A stretch of DNA of 8,002 bases. Origin: Pseudonocardiales bacterium. GTDB taxonomy: Bacteria; Actinomycetota; Actinomycetes; Mycobacteriales; Jatrophihabitantaceae. The position numbers and the translations under genes are program-made. Of this stretch, positions 6,550-8,002 are shown piece after piece. The DNA is taken from NCBI GenBank assembly GCA_025465405.1, contig JAODNL010000276.1:1-8002 (forward strand), read 5' to 3'. Each line of letters opens with the position of its first letter. The first letter of the stretch is position 1. The notes under the pieces were generated by a model. The model was not told the DNA's origin. It was given only the letters and a program-made list of their open reading frames with translations, and searched no databases.

Positions 6550-6672
6550 GTGGCCGACAACGAGAACGAGGCCCGTCGCCGCCCCGCCCGGGGCGGCGAC
6601 GGGCCTGCTCAGTGGCTCTTGCTCGTCTATCGGATTCCGTCGGAGCCGACGCGCCTTCGGGCAGCGGTATGG
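6550..6672 (+). pseudogene. N-terminal fragment of a ChrB-like (chromate-resistance family) gene
   Basis: The frame starting at GTG 6550 encodes WLLLVYRIPSEPTRLRAAVW at 6613-6672, which I recognise as the opening of the ChrB N-terminal domain in actinobacteria (typically followed by RRLKxLGA and a long body). Here similarity stops abruptly after VW; the frame continues to 6870 with low-complexity sequence that looks noncoding. The first 18 codons are largely made of the 17-bp-stem hairpin, and there is no Shine-Dalgarno before GTG 6550, so the original start may also be lost. I read it as a decayed remnant. An intact short protein is unlikely since the family body (over 200 residues) is missing. 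Family assignment is from memory of the motif. Confidence 0.5.
6569..6606. terminator. Very stable GC hairpin, probable bidirectional terminator
   Basis: Arm AGGCCCGTCGCCGCCCC (6569-6585), loop GCCC (6586-6589) and the perfectly complementary arm at 6590-6606 give a 17-bp stem. It lies 78 bp after the MFS stop (plus strand) and 20 bp after the stop of the small lipoprotein-like ORF (minus strand). A run with several T residues (CGTTCTCGTTGTC) follows it only on the minus-strand reading, so it fits a terminator for that strand best; for the plus strand it would be a U-tract-less type. Confidence 0.6.
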
Positions 6673-6758
6673 CCCGACGCCGATGAGCACGCGGCCATCA
6701 GGGCGGCGACCCCGGCGGCGGCGCCGACGCGCAGCACGAGGCGCAACGAGCTTGGCAT
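6627..6758 (-). CDS. Small lipoprotein-like ORF (43 aa), possibly a truncated gene
   Basis: ATG 6758 has GGGGAG 5 nt upstream on the minus strand, one of the best ribosome-binding sites in the window. The product begins MPSSLRLVLRVGAAAGVAAL and continues MAACSSASGHT: a basic N-terminus, a hydrophobic core and a lipobox-like MAAC with Cys24 followed by serines, as in secreted lipoproteins. From about residue 30 it runs antisense through the ChrB-like fragment (AARRRVGSDGIR) and stops at 6627. The good start and signal sequence with a meaningless tail suggest that the original body was lost by a deletion that joined it to the convergent ChrB-like gene; it may still be made as a tiny lipopeptide. 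The hairpin just after the stop would end its transcript. Confidence 0.5.
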   Translation of the reverse strand: MPSSLRLVLRVGAAAGVAALMAACSSASGHTAARRRVGSDGIR

Positions 6759-6802
6759 GGAATCTCCCCACGGGCGGCGTCACACTCGACGCGATCCACT
6801 TC

Positions 6803-6831
6803 TAACGGTCGTTACAGATCGTGAATCACGA
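6803..6831. promoter_or_regulatory. Two adjacent short palindromes, candidate operators
   Basis: TAACG-GT-CGTTA (6803-6814) and TCGTGA-A-TCACGA (6819-6831) are perfect inverted repeats 4 bp apart, centred about 50 and 67 bp upstream of the lipoprotein-like ATG at 6758. This position suits an operator or promoter region; no binding protein can be named. Confidence 0.35.
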
Positions 6832-6906
6832 GAGTTGCGTGAACGGATGCCCCAGGTAGCCAGAAGATGAACAGGCCTCCCCCGCCGGGCGACTCGACCG
6901 CCGCCG

Positions 6907-6967
6907 ATCATTGGCCGACCTGCCGGGTGACACGCCGTGCATTCACCCGCTGCCGGGCCAATCACGC
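6907..6967. repeat. Nested palindromic repeat, copy 1
   Basis: Outer inverted repeat ATTGGCC (6910-6916) / GGCCAAT (6956-6962) encloses an inner one, GGGTGA (6925-6930) / TCACCC (6943-6948). The whole 61-bp unit aligns with 7340-7401 at about 52 of 62 columns. It ends where the -35 region of the promoter for the downstream frameshifted gene would be. Confidence 0.7.
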
Positions 6968-6983
6968 ATCGCATTCCGTCGGC

Positions 6984-6989
6984 TAACGT
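6984..6989 (+). promoter_or_regulatory. Candidate -10 hexamer, leaderless start
   Basis: TAACGT fits TANNNT and is followed by 8 nt and then GTG 6998, which would put the transcript start on the start codon. Repeat copy 1 is centred about 62 bp upstream of that point. Confidence 0.4.
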
Positions 6990-6997
6990 CCGTGATC

Positions 6998-7278
6998 GTG
7001 AAGCTCGATCCGGAGTTGTCGGACCGCGTGGTGGCTGCGCTCGCCGCTCGCGTTCCAGAGGGCGTCCGGCTGAAGCGTCGCGACTTGGCCCGGCTGATCG
7101 TGAAGTCCAAACCAGCCAGGTTGCCATCGTCGCGAAGCTGGGCCCGCTCGGTGGCTGGAGCGCAACCGCGGATGTGCTGCTCAACCTCGTGCTGATTGCC
7201 GGCGGCGTCAACGCGGTCATCATCGGCGAGCGGAAAGACCGAGCCGCCACCGAGCGCGATGTCGACAACGACTACTGA
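6998..7278 (+). pseudogene. Small unrecognised gene interrupted by an apparent frameshift
   Basis: The first part, from GTG 6998, reads VKLDPELSDRVVAALAARVP and on to KRRDLARLIVKS near 7108, then the frame turns into Ser/Arg-rich nonsense. Shifting by -1 near 7107-7110 gives a second sensible stretch, TSQVAIVAKLGPLGG, then a hydrophobic segment VLLNLVLIAGGVNAVIIG and an acidic tail ending in a TGA at 7276-7278. Both halves have strongly G/C-biased third positions in their own frames only, which supports one ancestral gene of about 93 codons split by a one-base change. There is no slippery heptamer at the junction, so programmed frameshifting is unlikely; a sequencing error is possible. I do not recognise the product. 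It lies between the two palindromic repeat copies. Confidence 0.5.
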
Positions 7279-7504
7279 GTCCCGCGCCACCCTCCGCGGA
7301 ATCGGCCGGCCGGACAGCCGTTCCTCCGCAGCCGGCCACATCATCGGCCCACCCGCGGGGTGACGCGCCGGGCAGTCACCCCGCTGACGGGCCAATGACG
7401 CGGCCGCAGGTTTGCAGCGGCCAGGCTTCACCTTGACTGGCATCAAACGATGTCTGGCTTCGCTCTGCGCGAACGCCTCTTTCGCCGGACTTTGCCACCA
7501 GGGT
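7279..7504. other. Noncoding interval upstream of the truncated hemoglobin gene
   Basis: Apart from repeat copy 2 I see no gene here. TTGACT at 7433-7438 resembles a -35 element, but nothing at the right distance matches a TANNNT -10 hexamer, so the promoter of the hemoglobin gene is not assigned. Confidence 0.5.
7340..7401. repeat. Nested palindromic repeat, copy 2
   Basis: Inner arms GGGTGAC (7358-7364) and GTCACCC (7375-7381) are a perfect 7-bp inverted repeat with a 10-bp spacer; outer arms ATCGGCC (7343-7349) and GGCCAAT (7390-7396) pair with one mismatch. It is a direct repeat of 6907-6967 and lies 103 bp upstream of the hemoglobin gene. Confidence 0.7.
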
Positions 7505-7984
7505 ATGCACGTGATCGTGGAGTCCATCTTCGAGCATGCGGGCGGCCACGACGCGCTGCGCCGATTCATCGACGCCTTCTACGGCAGCGTGCTGGCCGAT
7601 CCGGTGTTGCAGCCACTCTTCGGCGCTGGTCATCCGGAACACGTCGACCACCTGACGGCCTTCGACTCGGAGTCATTCGGCGGACCGGACGACTTCACCC
7701 GCAGCATGGGCGGATTCGCGCATCTCATCGACGTGCACCGTGGACTTCGCATCACCGAGGCGCAGCGGCAACGATTCGTCGAGCTGTACATGGCCGCCGC
7801 GGACACCACCGGTTTGCCGGACGACCGGCCGTTTCGCGAAGCGCTACGGTCCCATGTCGAGTTCGGATCCCACGTCGCGCAGCAGAACTCACACGCCGAG
7901 AGCGACGATCAGCTACATCCGTTGCGAGAAGTCCCGCTGTGGCAGTGGCCAGACGTCACTGAGTCGAGCCGCGCCGACCGGTAG
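7505..7984 (+). CDS. Group II-like truncated hemoglobin
   Basis: A 159-aa cytoplasmic heme protein with the 2-on-2 globin fold, likely binding O2 or handling reactive nitrogen or oxygen species. Visible marks are FYGSVLADPVLQPLF (25-39) with the B10 Tyr26 and CD1 Phe39, the GGPDDF motif (59-64), the proximal heme ligand His78 in DVHRGLRIT, and the group II-type C-terminal stretch VAQQNSHA...LHPLREVPLWQW (124-148). Spacing to the trHbO of M. tuberculosis (Y23, Y36, H75, W88, from memory) is identical, but the G8 Trp conserved in groups II and III is Phe91 here. ATG 7505 is taken as start; CAGGG lies just upstream (close to ATG, better spaced for GTG 7511), so GTG 7511 is a fair alternative. 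Repeat copy 2 lies upstream. No partner oxidoreductase gene is visible in the window. Confidence 0.88.
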   Translation: MHVIVESIFEHAGGHDALRRFIDAFYGSVLADPVLQPLFGAGHPEHVDHLTAFDSESFGGPDDFTRSMGGFAHLIDVHRGLRITEAQRQRFVELYMAAADTTGLPDDRPFREALRSHVEFGSHVAQQNSHAESDDQLHPLREVPLWQWPDVTESSRADR

Positions 7985-8002
7985 CGCGCGACGGCAGACT
8001 CC

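Noticed and set aside
6867..6986. Plus-strand 39-codon ORF starting MNRPPPPGDS
   Set aside because: It has AGAAG just upstream but runs through the palindromic repeat and lacks coding bias; copy 2 of the repeat has no equivalent ORF.
7100..7115. Programmed -1 frameshift in the small gene
   Set aside because: No X XXY YYZ slippery heptamer in the zero frame and no obvious downstream pseudoknot; a mutation or read error is simpler.
7433..7461. TTGACT-based sigma-A-type promoter for the hemoglobin gene
   Set aside because: No TANNNT-like -10 at 16-19 bp, so only a -35-like hexamer is present.
7485..7504. GGACTTTGCCACC as a DosR-type site before the hemoglobin gene
   Set aside because: It overlaps the ribosome-binding region and matches the consensus only in part.

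Overview
The window is very GC-rich, uses GTG starts freely, shows TANNNT -10 hexamers placed 7-8 nt before start codons (leaderless style), and carries a phosphoribosyltransferase/erythromycin-esterase fusion very like Mycobacterium tuberculosis Rv2030c. I read it as the chromosome of a mycobacterium or close actinobacterial relative; the genus is an inference, not a match I could run. There are no rRNA, tRNA, CRISPR or transposase genes.

Layout. (1) Bases 1-1956, minus strand: a compact three-gene operon, transcribed leftward, of an unrecognised 82-aa protein, a small divergent thymidylate-synthase-fold protein (212 aa) whose GTG lies 2 nt after the previous stop, and the N-terminal 330 residues of the PRTase/EreA-type fusion, which runs off the left edge. 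(2) Bases 2080-5055, plus strand: a 991-aa LAL (large ATP-binding LuxR-type) regulator, divergent from the operon. (3) Bases 5056-6490, plus: an MFS exporter preceded by an unusually structured leader: nested inverted repeats, a hairpin abutting the ribosome-binding site, and a 25-codon ORF whose TGA overlaps the likely GTG start of the exporter. (4) Bases 6491-7504: a degraded, repeat-rich interval. It holds a 17-bp-stem hairpin, the N-terminal stub of a ChrB-like gene running into the 5' end of a small lipoprotein-like gene on the opposite strand (a probable deletion scar), two short palindromes, a small gene split by a frameshift, and two copies of a ~61-bp nested-palindrome repeat flanking that gene. 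(5) Bases 7505-7984, plus: a group II-like truncated hemoglobin.

How they may work together. The left operon combines a nucleotide-fold enzyme with a PRPP-type domain, pointing to nucleotide or nucleoside chemistry, though the substrate is unknown. The LAL regulator and the exporter downstream of it form a plausible sensor/efflux pair. The region 6550-7400 looks like an evolutionarily active gap between conserved blocks. The points most worth a second look are the altered phosphate-binding residue in the thymidylate-synthase-like protein, the leader ORF of the exporter, the paired palindromic repeats and the ChrB/lipoprotein junction.
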